A stretch of 64,000 nt of DNA, from assembly GCA_044361315.1 (NCBI GenBank), contig JBIKJA010000006.1, positions 62,001 to 126,000 on the forward strand. The letters are read 5' to 3'. The stretch comes from Crocinitomix sp044361315 (GTDB lineage: Bacteria > Bacteroidota > Bacteroidia > Flavobacteriales_D > Crocinitomicaceae). The translations under genes were made by a program, and so were the position numbers. Of the stretch, positions 53,251 to 61,796 are shown piece by piece (positions within the stretch are counted from its first letter, which is position 1; every line of letters begins with the position of its first letter). The notes below the pieces were generated by a model, which was not told the origin of the DNA, made no database searches, and was given only the letters and a program-made list of their open reading frames with translations.

Positions 53251-53760
53251 TTAACCGTTAAATACTCTATCGATTGAAATTCCACGATCGTGTGCTACTT
53301 GAACTGCGTCTCTCATGTTTACCAACGCATCAATTGTTGCCTTAACCACATTGTGCGGGTTAGAAGATCCTTGAGATTTAGCGAGGATATCAGTAATACC
53401 TGCGCTTTCAAGAACTGCACGCATAGCACCACCTGCTATTACTCCAGTACCATGTGACGCAGGACGCAAAAATACCTGAGCTCCTGAGAACTTTCCTTTT
53501 TGAGTGTGAGGCACTGTTCCTTTAATAATAGGCACTCGAATCAAGTTTTTCTTTGCATCGTCAACCCCTTTAGCGATTGCTTCTACAACCTCTTTCGCTT
53601 TTCCAAGACCGTGACCAACTACACCTTGTTCGTTACCAACTACCACTACCGCTGAGAAAGTGAAAGTACGGCCTCCTTTAGTAACTTTCGTTACACGATT
53701 AAGGGCAACCAATTTGTCTTTTAATTCTAAATCCGTAGATCTAACCATTTTTGCTTTCAT
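53251..53760 (-). CDS. rpsE: 30S ribosomal protein S5
   Basis: 169 residues. LVALNRVTKVTKGGRTFTFSAVVVVGNEQGVVGHGLGKAKEV (about 18-59) and VFLRPASHGTGVIAGGAMRAVLESAGI (about 95-121) are diagnostic. It takes part in decoding accuracy. An alternative start at MVRSTDL (53748) is possible. Confidence 0.97.
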   Translation of the reverse strand: MKAKMVRSTDLELKDKLVALNRVTKVTKGGRTFTFSAVVVVGNEQGVVGHGLGKAKEVVEAIAKGVDDAKKNLIRVPIIKGTVPHTQKGKFSGAQVFLRPASHGTGVIAGGAMRAVLESAGITDILAKSQGSSNPHNVVKATIDALVNMRDAVQVAHDRGISIDRVFNG

Positions 53761-53765
53761 CTTTC

Positions 53766-54119
53766 TTAAAATTTAAGTCCACCTTCTCTTGCACCATCAG
53801 CCAAGGATTTTACTCTTCCGTGGTATTGGTAACCGTTTCTATCAAAAACTACTGCTGTAACACCAGCCTTCACTGCCTTTTCTGCTACATCTTTTCCAAC
53901 TAAAGATGCTGCTTCGGATTTTGATTTTCCTTCAACCGCTTTATTTTTGTAAGACGATGCTGACGCAAGGGTGATTCCTTTGTTATCATCAATTACTTGC
54001 GCATAGATTTGTTTATTTGATCTAAATACACTTAATCTAGGCTGCTCAGAAGTTCCGAATACATTCTTACGGATTCTTCTTTTAATTTTTTCTCTTTTTT
54101 CAACTTTATCTAAAGCCAT
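53766..54119 (-). CDS. rplR: 50S ribosomal protein L18
   Basis: 117 residues. RIRKNVFGTSEQPRLSVFRSNKQIYAQVIDD and AVVFDRNGYQYHGRVKSLADGAREGGLKF at the end mark L18, a 5S rRNA-binding protein. Starts 8 bases after rplF. Confidence 0.96.
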   Translation of the reverse strand: MALDKVEKREKIKRRIRKNVFGTSEQPRLSVFRSNKQIYAQVIDDNKGITLASASSYKNKAVEGKSKSEAASLVGKDVAEKAVKAGVTAVVFDRNGYQYHGRVKSLADGAREGGLKF

Positions 54120-54127
54120 AATCTCAA

Positions 54128-54679
54128 TTATTTCGATGCTGATTTACCAGCTTTTCTTCTAATAAATTCATCAGAGTATCTGATTCCTTTTCCTTTGTAC
54201 GGTTCTGGTTTTCTTAAAGATCTAATCTTTGCTGCGGCCAAACCTAACAATTGTTTGTCGTGCGACTCAAGGGTTACAACAGGCGCCTTTCCTTTAGCGG
54301 TTTCAGCACTAAGAACGATTTCCGAAGGTAATTCAATAACCACTGGATGTGAAAACCCAATAACCATTTCTAATTTTTGACCATTCGCAACAGCTCTGTA
54401 TCCTACTCCGTGAAACTCCAATTTTTTGGAGAATCCTTTCGACACACCTTCAATCATATTTTTCACAAGAGCTCGGTATAAACCGTGTTTTGCTCTTACG
54501 TGATTGAGATCAGAGTCACGCTCAAATGTTAGCGTATCTCCATCTTGCTTAATTGTAACACTCGGGTCAATATTTTGTGTCAATTCCCCCTTTGGTCCTT
54601 TTACAGAAATAAAGCCTTCTCCTAAGTTGATCTGTACTCCGTTTTCTATAGTAACCGGTGCATTTCCAATTCTAGACAT
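54128..54679 (-). CDS. rplF: 50S ribosomal protein L6
   Basis: 183 residues. MSRIGNAPVTIENGVQINLGEGFISVKGPKGEL at the start and the C-terminal SLRKPEPYKGKGIRYSDEFIRRKAGKSASK are diagnostic. It lies near the factor-binding site of the large subunit. Confidence 0.97.
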   Translation of the reverse strand: MSRIGNAPVTIENGVQINLGEGFISVKGPKGELTQNIDPSVTIKQDGDTLTFERDSDLNHVRAKHGLYRALVKNMIEGVSKGFSKKLEFHGVGYRAVANGQKLEMVIGFSHPVVIELPSEIVLSAETAKGKAPVVTLESHDKQLLGLAAAKIRSLRKPEPYKGKGIRYSDEFIRRKAGKSASK

Positions 54680-54701
54680 AATTAATTTTTTTTACTTTTA
54701 A

Positions 54702-55094
54702 TTAATAAACGTAGCAAAGTACTTCACCACCAATATTTTCATTTCTTGCTTCTTTATCAGAGATAACTCCTTTAGAAGTAGAAAGAATAGCGATACCTAA
54801 ACCATTTAATACTCTAGGTAGTTCGCTAGCGCCTACATATTTTCTTAAACCTGGTGTACTTACTCGTTCAATTTTTTTAATCGCCGGAGCGTTATTTACA
54901 TATTTTAGAGCAATTTTGATAATTCCTTGTTTGCCATCATCTTCAAATTTATGGCTAAGGATATATCCTTTATCTTCTAAAATTTTAGTAATTTCTTTTT
55001 TAATACTTGATGCAGGAATTTCGACAACTTTATGTCTTGCCATTTGCGCATTTCTTACTCGCGTCAAATAATCTGCTATTGGATCTGTATACAT
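54702..55094 (-). CDS. rpsH: 30S ribosomal protein S8
   Basis: 130 residues. DPIADYLTRVRNAQMARHKVVEIPASSIKKEI (about 4-35) and the C-terminal GISTSKGVISDKEARNENIGGEVLCYVY (here AILSTSKGVISDKEA...) are S8. It binds 16S helix 21; in E. coli it represses the spc operon by binding a site at rplE, which was not examined here. Confidence 0.97.
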   Translation of the reverse strand: MYTDPIADYLTRVRNAQMARHKVVEIPASSIKKEITKILEDKGYILSHKFEDDGKQGIIKIALKYVNNAPAIKKIERVSTPGLRKYVGASELPRVLNGLGIAILSTSKGVISDKEARNENIGGEVLCYVY

Positions 55095-55111
55095 AGACTA
55101 CTTTTACTTTA

Positions 55112-55399
55112 TTACCAACTTGCTTTTGTTACACCTGGTATTTTACCAGCCAAAGCCATTTCTCTGAAGGTTACCCTAGAAATTCCAAATTGTCTCATGT
55201 ACCCTCTTGGTCTTCCAGTCAACCCACATCTATTGTGCAAACGAACTTTCATCGAATTTTTCGGTAATTTTTGTAATGCCATCATTGCATCCCAATCACC
55301 ATCTTTTGTCGCTTTTCTTAAACTGGCTCTTTTGTCAGCATATTTTGCTTCCAATTTAACTTTCTTGCGCTGTTTTGCTTTACTTGATTCTTTTGCCAT
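55112..55399 (-). CDS. rpsN: 30S ribosomal protein S14, zinc-free form
   Basis: 95 residues. NRCGLTGRPRGYMRQFGISRVTFREMALAGKIPGVTKASW is the diagnostic C-terminus. The CxxC pairs of zinc S14 are absent (single Cys), and the length is that of the C-minus class. Confidence 0.96.
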   Translation of the reverse strand: MAKESSKAKQRKKVKLEAKYADKRASLRKATKDGDWDAMMALQKLPKNSMKVRLHNRCGLTGRPRGYMRQFGISRVTFREMALAGKIPGVTKASW

Positions 55400-55404
55400 T
55401 TTTT

Positions 55405-55956
55405 TTAATTTTTCACGAATGGGAAACCGAACTCTTTCAATAACGCTTTACTTTCTTCATCAGAAGAGGTAGAAGTTACAAAAGTGATATCCATACCAAA
55501 TATTTTGTTAACTTTATCTATGTTGATTTCAGGGAAAATGATATGTTCTTTGATACCCATATTGAAGTTACCAGTTCCATCAAATCCAGTGCTTTTAACA
55601 CCTTTGAAATCTCTTGTTCTTGGTAGAGCGATATTGATAAGTCTATCTAAAAACTCATACATTTTATCTCCTCTTAAAGTTACCTTTACTCCGACAGGCA
55701 TCCCTTTTCTTAATTTAAAGTTAGAGATATCTTTTTTAGAGTTTGTGGCAATTGCTTTTTGCCCTGTGATTAATGTCATATCATTAACAGCGGACTCAAC
55801 CAACTTTTTATCTGCAACCGCATCACCAATACCTTGGCTTAATACGATTTTTTGGAGTTTCGGTACTCTCATAACGGATTTAAATCCAAATTGCTCTTGC
55901 AATTTTTTCGAAATCTCTTTAGAGTACTGCTCTCTTAGTCTTGGTGTATAGCTCAT
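55405..55956 (-). CDS. rplE: 50S ribosomal protein L5
   Basis: 183 residues. MRVPKLQKIVLSQGIGDAVADKK, KGMPVGVKVTLRGDKMYEFLDRLINIALPRTRDFKGV and GIKEHIIFPEINIDKVNKIFGMDITFVT are diagnostic. It binds 5S rRNA in the central protuberance. Its start codon overlaps the last base of rplX. Confidence 0.97.
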   Translation of the reverse strand: MSYTPRLREQYSKEISKKLQEQFGFKSVMRVPKLQKIVLSQGIGDAVADKKLVESAVNDMTLITGQKAIATNSKKDISNFKLRKGMPVGVKVTLRGDKMYEFLDRLINIALPRTRDFKGVKSTGFDGTGNFNMGIKEHIIFPEINIDKVNKIFGMDITFVTSTSSDEESKALLKEFGFPFVKN

Positions 55957-56270
55957 TATTTAACTACCTCCCCGTTCTTTTTTAAAAATCTAACTAATTT
56001 CCCATTTTCATCTTTTCTTCCAACTTTGGAAGCGACACCATTGACAACCAGCATAACATTTGAAATGTGTATACCTGCTTCTGCCTCTACAATACCACCT
56101 TGTGGATTCGATGCACTAGGCTTCACATGTTTTTTAATAATGTTTACACCCTCAACAATAGCACGATCTTTCTTTCTGTCAATTCTAAGAATTTTACCTT
56201 CTTGTCCTTTTGACGTACCGCTAATCACTTTTACAGTGTCTCCAACTTTTACGTGTAGTTTCTTTTGCAT
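55956..56270 (-). CDS. rplX: 50S ribosomal protein L24
   Basis: 104 residues. LHVKVGDTVKVISGTSKGQEGKILRIDRKKDRAIVEGVNIIKKHVKPS (KOW motif about 5-40) and GGIVEAEAGIHISNVMLV mark L24, an assembly-initiating protein. It overlaps rplE by one base. Confidence 0.96.
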   Translation of the reverse strand: MQKKLHVKVGDTVKVISGTSKGQEGKILRIDRKKDRAIVEGVNIIKKHVKPSASNPQGGIVEAEAGIHISNVMLVVNGVASKVGRKDENGKLVRFLKKNGEVVK

Positions 56271-56281
56271 TTTCCTTAATT

Positions 56282-56650
56282 TTATAGTACCTCCGGTGCT
56301 AATGAAACAACTTTCATATATTGCTTGTCTCTAAGCTCACGAGCGACAGGTCCAAAAATACGGGTACCTCTCATTTCACCAGCTTCGTTAAGCAATACCA
56401 CAGCATTGTCATCGAACCTTACATACGAACCGTCCGCACGTTTGATTTCCTTTTTTGTTCTTACGATAACTGCTTTTGATACTTGCCCTTTTTTAACGTT
56501 TCCCGCAGGGATAGCACTCTTAACAGTTACAACAATCTTATCACCAACTGAAGCATATCTTCGTCTTGTTCCACCGAGCACTCGGATCACCAACACTTCT
56601 TTTGCTCCACTGTTGTCGGCTACAGATAATCTACTTTCTGACTGAATCAT
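56282..56650 (-). CDS. rplN: 50S ribosomal protein L14
   Basis: 122 residues. MIQSESRLSVADNSGAKEVLVIRVLGGTRRRYASVGDKIVVTVK and the C-terminal RGTRIFGPVARELRDKQYMKVVSLAPEVL are the complete L14 consensus. It forms an intersubunit bridge. Confidence 0.97.
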   Translation of the reverse strand: MIQSESRLSVADNSGAKEVLVIRVLGGTRRRYASVGDKIVVTVKSAIPAGNVKKGQVSKAVIVRTKKEIKRADGSYVRFDDNAVVLLNEAGEMRGTRIFGPVARELRDKQYMKVVSLAPEVL

Positions 56651-56656
56651 TGTATC

Positions 56657-56917
56657 TTATTTAGCTCTTTCAATAATTTCTACTAATCTCCAACACTTAT
56701 TTTTACTAAGTGGTCGTGTTTCCATGATACGAACAGTATCTCCAGGATTACACTCATTTTTTTCATCGTGGGCGACAAATTTAGTAGTTTTTTTCACGAA
56801 CTTACCATATTTCTCATGTTTTACTTTTCTTTCTACCGTAACAACCACAGATTTCTCCATTTTGTTGCTGGTAACCACCCCGATACGTTCTTTTCTTAAA
56901 TTTCGTTTATTTTCCAT
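56657..56917 (-). CDS. rpsQ: 30S ribosomal protein S17
   Basis: 86 residues. RIGVVTSNKMEKSVVVTVERKVKHEKYGKFVKKTTKF (about 11-47) and NPGDTVRIMETRPLSKNKCWRLVEI are S17. OB fold, primary 16S rRNA binder. 6 bases before rplN. Confidence 0.97.
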   Translation of the reverse strand: MENKRNLRKERIGVVTSNKMEKSVVVTVERKVKHEKYGKFVKKTTKFVAHDEKNECNPGDTVRIMETRPLSKNKCWRLVEIIERAK

Positions 56918-56944
56918 AACAGAAAGTCTTTTTTAAATAAAAGG

Positions 56945-57157
56945 CTAAGCTTTTAGCTCGCGACCTTTAATTTCAGTTTTTAAACGAGCGACTGTTTTAC
57001 GCCCCACTCTTATTTGTATTGGATTCTCCAATTGTGAAACGGCGTGCGAAAGTAACAATTTTTCTTGTTTCTCTGTCGCTTCAACTAATTTCTCTTTTAA
57101 ATCTTCCAAGGACAAGTCCCTTATTTCACTTGCTTTCATCTGTGTTCTTGTTTTCAT
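56945..57157 (-). CDS. rpmC: 50S ribosomal protein L29
   Basis: 70 residues; the family usually starts at MKASEIRDLSLEDL (ATG at 57139, 64 residues), so the first six codons may not be used. KLLLSHAVSQLENPIQIRVGRKTVARLKTEI is the diagnostic C-terminal helix. It sits at the tunnel exit beside L23. Confidence 0.94.
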   Translation of the reverse strand: MKTRTQMKASEIRDLSLEDLKEKLVEATEKQEKLLLSHAVSQLENPIQIRVGRKTVARLKTEIKGRELKA

Positions 57158-57220
57158 TGTACAGATGAAACAAGTGGTTTCATCCGTTATTATTACTGTA
57201 ACTTTTTGTAGGCAGCTAGC

Positions 57221-57640
57221 TTATCCAGCGTAATCCGGTCTAACTACAAATTTGCATTTAAGTGGTAACTTTTGAGCTGCTAAGCGCATTGCTTCTCGCG
57301 CTGTTTCTAAGTCCACTCCTTCAGCTTCGAATAGAATACGTCCTGGTCTTATAACAGCTACCCAATGACTAGGAGCCCCTTTACCTTTACCCATCCTTAC
57401 CTCAGCTGGCTTTGCAGTTACTGGTTTATCCGGAAAAATTCTAATCCAAACTTTACCTTCTCTTTTCATGTAACGCGTCACGGCGATACGAGAAGCTTCA
57501 ATTTGTCTTGAAGTAAGCCATCCAGCATCTATTGATTTCAACCCGAAGGATCCGAATGCGATTTGACTTCCTCTATGAGCGAGCCCCGTATTTCGTCCCT
57601 TTTGGGCTTTTCTAAATTTGGTTCTTTTCGGTTGTAACAT
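57221..57640 (-). CDS. rplP: 50S ribosomal protein L16
   Basis: 139 residues. MLQPKRTKFRKAQKGRNTG, GWLTSRQIEASRIAVTRYMKREGKVWIRIFPDKPVTAKPAEVRMGKGKGAP (about 40-90) are diagnostic. It contacts the acceptor arm of tRNA in the large subunit. 63 bases upstream of rpmC, the widest gap in the S10 block. Confidence 0.97.
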   Translation of the reverse strand: MLQPKRTKFRKAQKGRNTGLAHRGSQIAFGSFGLKSIDAGWLTSRQIEASRIAVTRYMKREGKVWIRIFPDKPVTAKPAEVRMGKGKGAPSHWVAVIRPGRILFEAEGVDLETAREAMRLAAQKLPLKCKFVVRPDYAG

Positions 57641-57659
57641 TTTGTAATGTTTTAACTAA

Positions 57660-58370
57660 TTATTTTCTACTATTCTGAAATTTCGGAGCGCGCTTAGGAG
57701 CTACTTTCTTTTGTTGAAGTCCAACGTTTGGAGAAAGATCTCTTTTTCCGTAAACTTCTCCTTTGCAAATCCACACTTTAATTCCGATACGACCGTAAGT
57801 AGTGTGAGCTTCAGCTAAAGCGTAATCGATGTCAGCTCTGAATGTATGTAAAGGAGTTCTACCCTCTTTATACATTTCATTTCGAGCCATCTCAGCGCCA
57901 TTTAAACGTCCACCAATTTTAACCTTAATTCCTTCGGCGCCCATTCTCATTGTTGATTGAATTGCCATTTTAATCGCTCTTCTGAAAGAAATTCGGCCTT
58001 CGATTTGACGAGCGATACTGTCCGCTACCAATTTAGCATCTAGCTCAGGTCGTTTAATTTCAAAAATGTTTATTTGCACCTCTTTTCCAGAGATTTTTTT
58101 CAACTCTTCTTTCAATTTGTCAACTTCTTGACCACCTTTACCAATTATTACACCTGGACGTGCAGTATTAATAGTGACAGTAACAAGTTTAATTGTACGT
58201 TCGATAATAATTTTAGAGATACTCGCTTTAGAAAGACGAGCCGATAAATATTCTCTAATTTTGTAATCTTCAACAATCTTAGCAGAATAGTCATTTCCTC
58301 CAAACCAGTTTGATTCCCATCCGTGGATGAATCCTAATCGGTTTCCTATTGGATTAGTTTTTTGTCCCAT
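57660..58370 (-). CDS. rpsC: 30S ribosomal protein S3
   Basis: 236 residues. MGQKTNPIGNRLGFIHGWESNWF, KH domain ARPGVIIGKGGQEVDKLKEELKKI (about 70-93) and RISFRRAIKMAIQSTMRMGAEGIKVKIGGRLNGAEMAR. It lines the mRNA entry channel. Its start overlaps the rplV end by 17 bases. Confidence 0.97.
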   Translation of the reverse strand: MGQKTNPIGNRLGFIHGWESNWFGGNDYSAKIVEDYKIREYLSARLSKASISKIIIERTIKLVTVTINTARPGVIIGKGGQEVDKLKEELKKISGKEVQINIFEIKRPELDAKLVADSIARQIEGRISFRRAIKMAIQSTMRMGAEGIKVKIGGRLNGAEMARNEMYKEGRTPLHTFRADIDYALAEAHTTYGRIGIKVWICKGEVYGKRDLSPNVGLQQKKVAPKRAPKFQNSRK

Positions 58371-58773
58371 TCTCTTTTGTTTTTACACTATCAACAATGA
58401 TAGTTGTGTGATTTGATCTTTTTCTTACTCTGTGCGCTCTACCTTGCGGTGCTGGTTGGATACGTTTAAGCATTCCTGCTTGATCTACTCTGATTTCAGA
58501 AACAATTAATGTTTCGTCTTCCAAGTTTTTATCCTCGTTTTTTTGTTCCCAGTTAGCAATTGCAGATCGCAATAATTTTTCCAATCTTAAAGATGCTTCT
58601 TTTGAATTGTGTGATAAAATATTTAACGCTTTATTCACTTCAACACCTCTAACGATATCTGCTACTAATCGCATTTTTCTTGCAGAAATAGGACAGTTAT
58701 TCAATTTTGCGATTGCAATTTTTGATTTTGTCTCTTTTAGCTGCTCTGCCTTTAATCTTTTTCTAGCTCCCAT
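58354..58773 (-). CDS. rplV: 50S ribosomal protein L22
   Basis: 139 residues. NCPISARKMRLVADIVRGVEVNKALNILSHNSKEASLRLEKLLRSAIANWEQ (about 27-78) and the tunnel hairpin RIQPAPQGRAHRVRKRSNHTTIIV are L22. It overlaps rpsC by 17 bases, an unusual degree of coupling for this cluster. Confidence 0.97.
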   Translation of the reverse strand: MGARKRLKAEQLKETKSKIAIAKLNNCPISARKMRLVADIVRGVEVNKALNILSHNSKEASLRLEKLLRSAIANWEQKNEDKNLEDETLIVSEIRVDQAGMLKRIQPAPQGRAHRVRKRSNHTTIIVDSVKTKENGTKN

Positions 58774-58792
58774 TATATCTTATGTTAGACTA

Positions 58793-59065
58793 TTATTTCT
58801 TTTTCTTTTTGTCAGAGTGACCTCTAAAGGTTCGTGTTGGAGCGAATTCTCCTAATTTATGACCTACCATGTTTTCGGTAACATAAACGGGAATAAATTT
58901 ATTTCCATTGTGAACTGCGATAGTTAATCCAACAAAGTCAGGAGTGATAGTCGATGCTCTTGACCAGGTTTTAATCACGGCTTTCTTTTGAGACTCCTGT
59001 GATTCTTCAACTCTTTGCATTAATTTATAATGAACAAAAGGTGGTTTTTTTAATGATCTACTCAT
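58793..59065 (-). CDS. rpsS: 30S ribosomal protein S19
   Basis: 90 residues. MSRSLKKPPFVHYKLMQRV, KTWSRASTITPDFVGLTIAVHNGNKFIPVYVTENMVGHKLGEFAPTRTFRGHS are the full S19 consensus. Located in the head near the A-site tRNA. Confidence 0.97.
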   Translation of the reverse strand: MSRSLKKPPFVHYKLMQRVEESQESQKKAVIKTWSRASTITPDFVGLTIAVHNGNKFIPVYVTENMVGHKLGEFAPTRTFRGHSDKKKKK

Positions 59066-59072
59066 GCCTTAA

Positions 59073-59897
59073 TTATTTCTTTCTCTTTTCAATTATATAC
59101 TTCGTAGAGTATTTATTCTTAGATCTAGTTTTGTATCCTTTAGCTGGAATACCATTTCTTGATCTTGGATGTCCTCCTGAAGATTTACCTTCACCACCGC
59201 CCATAGGGTGATCAACTGGATTCATAACAACCCCTCTAACGCGAGGTCTTTTTCCTTGCCATCTTGTACGACCTGCTTTACCAGATACTAACAACATGTG
59301 TTCAGAATTTGAAACTGTTCCGATAGTCGCTAAGCAAGATCCTAAGATCATTCGCGTTTCGCCAGAAGGAAGTTTTACTGTTACGTATTTACCTTCACGC
59401 GCTTGAAGCTGAGCGTAAGTACCAGCTCCACGTGCGATTGCTGCTCCTCGTCCTGGTTTCAATTCGATGTTATGAATTACAGTACCTAGAGGAATATCGC
59501 TAAGAAATAACGTGTTCCCAATTTCTGGCTCAACATTCTTACCAGAGTTGATAACAGTTCCAACTCTCAACCCTTCTGGATGAATGATGTAACGTTTTTC
59601 TCCATCTGCATAAAAAAGAAGGGCGATACGTGCAGAACGATTTGGATCGTACTCTACTGTTTTCACAGTTGCAGGAACACCGAATTTATCTCTTTTAAAA
59701 TCGACAATTCTATATTTTTTCTTGTGACCACCACCAATGTAACGCATGGTCATTTTCCCGGTATTATTTCTACCTCCGGAATTATTATTACTTGCCAACA
59801 AAGATTTTTCTGGCGTTGACGTAGTTAATTCACTAAAGTCACTCGCAATTTTATGTCTTTGACCGGGTGTAATCGGTTTTAACTTTCTAACTCCCAT
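59073..59897 (-). CDS. rplB: 50S ribosomal protein L2
   Basis: 274 residues. KMTMRYIGGGHKKKYRIVDFKRDK, GRGAAIARGAGTYAQLQAREGKYVTVKLPSGE and the C-terminal RGVVMNPVDHPMGGGEGKSSGGHPRSRNG, which holds the conserved His of the peptidyl-transferase region. 7 bases before rpsS. Confidence 0.97.
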   Translation of the reverse strand: MGVRKLKPITPGQRHKIASDFSELTTSTPEKSLLASNNNSGGRNNTGKMTMRYIGGGHKKKYRIVDFKRDKFGVPATVKTVEYDPNRSARIALLFYADGEKRYIIHPEGLRVGTVINSGKNVEPEIGNTLFLSDIPLGTVIHNIELKPGRGAAIARGAGTYAQLQAREGKYVTVKLPSGETRMILGSCLATIGTVSNSEHMLLVSGKAGRTRWQGKRPRVRGVVMNPVDHPMGGGEGKSSGGHPRSRNGIPAKGYKTRSKNKYSTKYIIEKRKK

Positions 59898-59906
59898 CTT
59901 ACTAAA

Positions 59907-60203
59907 TTATATGTTATCGTACAAGTTAATTTCTTGACCTTCGGCAACTGAAACAATTGCTTTTTTCCATACCGGAATGGTTTGTTCAGCAATTCCTTTA
60001 GAAGTATATTTTTTTCTTGGTTTGCCTCCTCCGTATGTCATTGTACGAACGTTTTCTACTGTGACACCATATAATTTTTCTATGGCATCTTTAATTTCCA
60101 ATTTGTTAGCTCTTCTGTCAACAACGAAAGCATATCTTTGATTAGATTCACCATCTAAAGTTGCTTTTTCAGTTAACAACGGCTTTTTTATCATACTGTT
60201 CAT
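59907..60203 (-). CDS. rplW: 50S ribosomal protein L23
   Basis: 98 residues. IKKPLLTEKATLDGESNQRYAFVVDRRANKLEIKDAIEKLYGVTVENVRTM is L23, the tunnel-exit docking site for trigger factor and SRP. Between rplD and rplB with 9-11 base gaps. Confidence 0.97.
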   Translation of the reverse strand: MNSMIKKPLLTEKATLDGESNQRYAFVVDRRANKLEIKDAIEKLYGVTVENVRTMTYGGGKPRKKYTSKGIAEQTIPVWKKAIVSVAEGQEINLYDNI

Positions 60204-60214
60204 CTCTTCTAGTA

Positions 60215-60841
60215 TTAATTCAATATGGATTCAATTTTCTCAACAGCACCTTCTACGATTACTACCTTATTTGCATTAAGGATTTCGTAGGTGTTTAAAC
60301 TATCTGCAGTTACAACATTTGCTCCTTGAATGTTTCTAGCTGAGAGATAAACATTTTTGTTATCTGTCGGCAATACAAACAAAACTTTTTCGTAAGCTAA
60401 ATTCATATCTGACATGATAGTCATGAACGCTTTTGTTTTCACTTCAGCGAAATCGATATTGTTTAGCACGATAATGTTGTTTTCTTGTGCTTTGTATGTT
60501 AGTGCAGATTTTCTAGCTAAACGTTTTAATTTCACGTTTAATTTGAAATCGTAATTTCTTGGTTTTGGACCAAAAACGCGACCTCCGCCTCTAAACACTG
60601 GGGATTTAATACTCCCCGCTCGAGCTGTTCCAGTTCCTTTTTGCTTTTTAATCTTACGCGTACTTCCAGCAACATCAGCTCTTTCTTTCGATTTATGCGT
60701 TCCTTGTCTTTGTGCAGCTAAATACTGTTTTACATCCAAGTAAATTGCGTGATCGTTAGGCTCGATGCTATAGATAGAATCAGCAAGCGTAACTTTAGTG
60801 GAAGTTTCCTTACCTTTTATGTCAACAACTTTAATATCCAT
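60215..60841 (-). CDS. rplD: 50S ribosomal protein L4
   Basis: 208 residues. QYLAAQRQGTHKSKERADVAGSTRKIKKQKGTGTARAGSIKSPVFRGGGRVFGPKPRNYDFKLN (about 40-103) is the long loop reaching the exit tunnel. In E. coli L4 represses the S10 operon; no such leader can be tested here since fusA lies directly upstream of rpsJ. Confidence 0.97.
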   Translation of the reverse strand: MDIKVVDIKGKETSTKVTLADSIYSIEPNDHAIYLDVKQYLAAQRQGTHKSKERADVAGSTRKIKKQKGTGTARAGSIKSPVFRGGGRVFGPKPRNYDFKLNVKLKRLARKSALTYKAQENNIIVLNNIDFAEVKTKAFMTIMSDMNLAYEKVLFVLPTDNKNVYLSARNIQGANVVTADSLNTYEILNANKVVIVEGAVEKIESILN

Positions 60842-60842
60842 C

Positions 60843-61457
60843 TTATTTTTCTATTATTACGTAAGAACCTTTTGCGCCAGGAATTGATCCTTTAACAAGA
60901 ATTAAATTCTTATCAGTTAAAACTTTTAAAACTTGCAAGTTAGGTTGTGTAATACGTGTATTACCCATTTGACCTGCCATTCTCATTCCCTTAAATACTC
61001 TTGCAGGAAAAGAAGCCGCACCGACAGAACCTGGTGCTCTTAATCTGTTATGTTGACCATGTGTCGCTTGCCCAACACCACCAAATCCGTGGCGCTTAAC
61101 AACCCCTTGAAAACCTTTACCTTTTGATGTTCCAACAACATCTACAAAGCTATTTTCTTCAAAAATATCAACTTTGACAACATCTCCAAGGCTTAAATCT
61201 TCAAATCCGTCAAACTCTACCAATTTAAATTTTGGTGTAGTATTTGCTTTTTTAAAGTGACCTTGTAGGCTTTTAGGCGTGTTCTTTTCGCGTTTTTCTC
61301 CAAACGCTAATTGAACTGCCTTGTACCCATCTTTTTCTTCGGTTTTGACTTGCGTAACAACGCAAGGACCAGCTTCTATCACTGTGCATGGCGTTGCCTT
61401 GCCCTCGGCACTGTAGATGCTAGTCATCCCGATTTTCTTTCCAATAATCCCTGGCAT
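60843..61457 (-). CDS. rplC: 50S ribosomal protein L3
   Basis: 204 residues. GIIGKKIGMTSIYSAEGKATPCTVIEAGPC, DVVGTSKGKGFQGVVKRHGFGGVGQATHGQHNRLRAPGSVGAASFPARVFKGMRMAGQMGN (about 110-170) are diagnostic. An early assembly protein near the peptidyl-transferase centre. One base before rplD. Confidence 0.97.
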   Translation of the reverse strand: MPGIIGKKIGMTSIYSAEGKATPCTVIEAGPCVVTQVKTEEKDGYKAVQLAFGEKREKNTPKSLQGHFKKANTTPKFKLVEFDGFEDLSLGDVVKVDIFEENSFVDVVGTSKGKGFQGVVKRHGFGGVGQATHGQHNRLRAPGSVGAASFPARVFKGMRMAGQMGNTRITQPNLQVLKVLTDKNLILVKGSIPGAKGSYVIIEK

Positions 61458-61475
61458 ACTTTATTTATTACTTAA

Positions 61476-61781
61476 TTAAACTTTAATTTCTACGTTTACA
61501 CCACTTGGCAACTCCAATTTCATTAAAGCGTCTACTGTTTTAGATGAAGAGCTATAAATATCTATCAATCTTTTGTAAGCAGACAATTGGAATTGCTCTC
61601 TTGCTTTTTTGTTAACGTGTGGAGATTTCAACACGGTGTAAATTCTTTTATGAGTTGGAAGTGGAATTGGCCCACTCACTACAGCACCGGTAGCTTTCAC
61701 CGCTTTTACGATTTTTTCAGCAGACTTGTCTACTAAATTGTGATCGTAAGATTTTAACTTTATTCTAATCTTTTGGCTCAT
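61476..61781 (-). CDS. rpsJ: 30S ribosomal protein S10
   Basis: 101 residues. IRIKLKSYDHNLVDKSAEKIVKAVKATGAVVSGPIPLPTHKRIYTVLKSPHVNKKAREQF is the full S10 consensus. It also acts in transcription antitermination with NusB. It starts 15 bases after fusA; tufA is not between them, unlike E. coli. Confidence 0.97.
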   Translation of the reverse strand: MSQKIRIKLKSYDHNLVDKSAEKIVKAVKATGAVVSGPIPLPTHKRIYTVLKSPHVNKKAREQFQLSAYKRLIDIYSSSSKTVDALMKLELPSGVNVEIKV

Positions 61782-61796
61782 CTTTATAGCTCTTTA

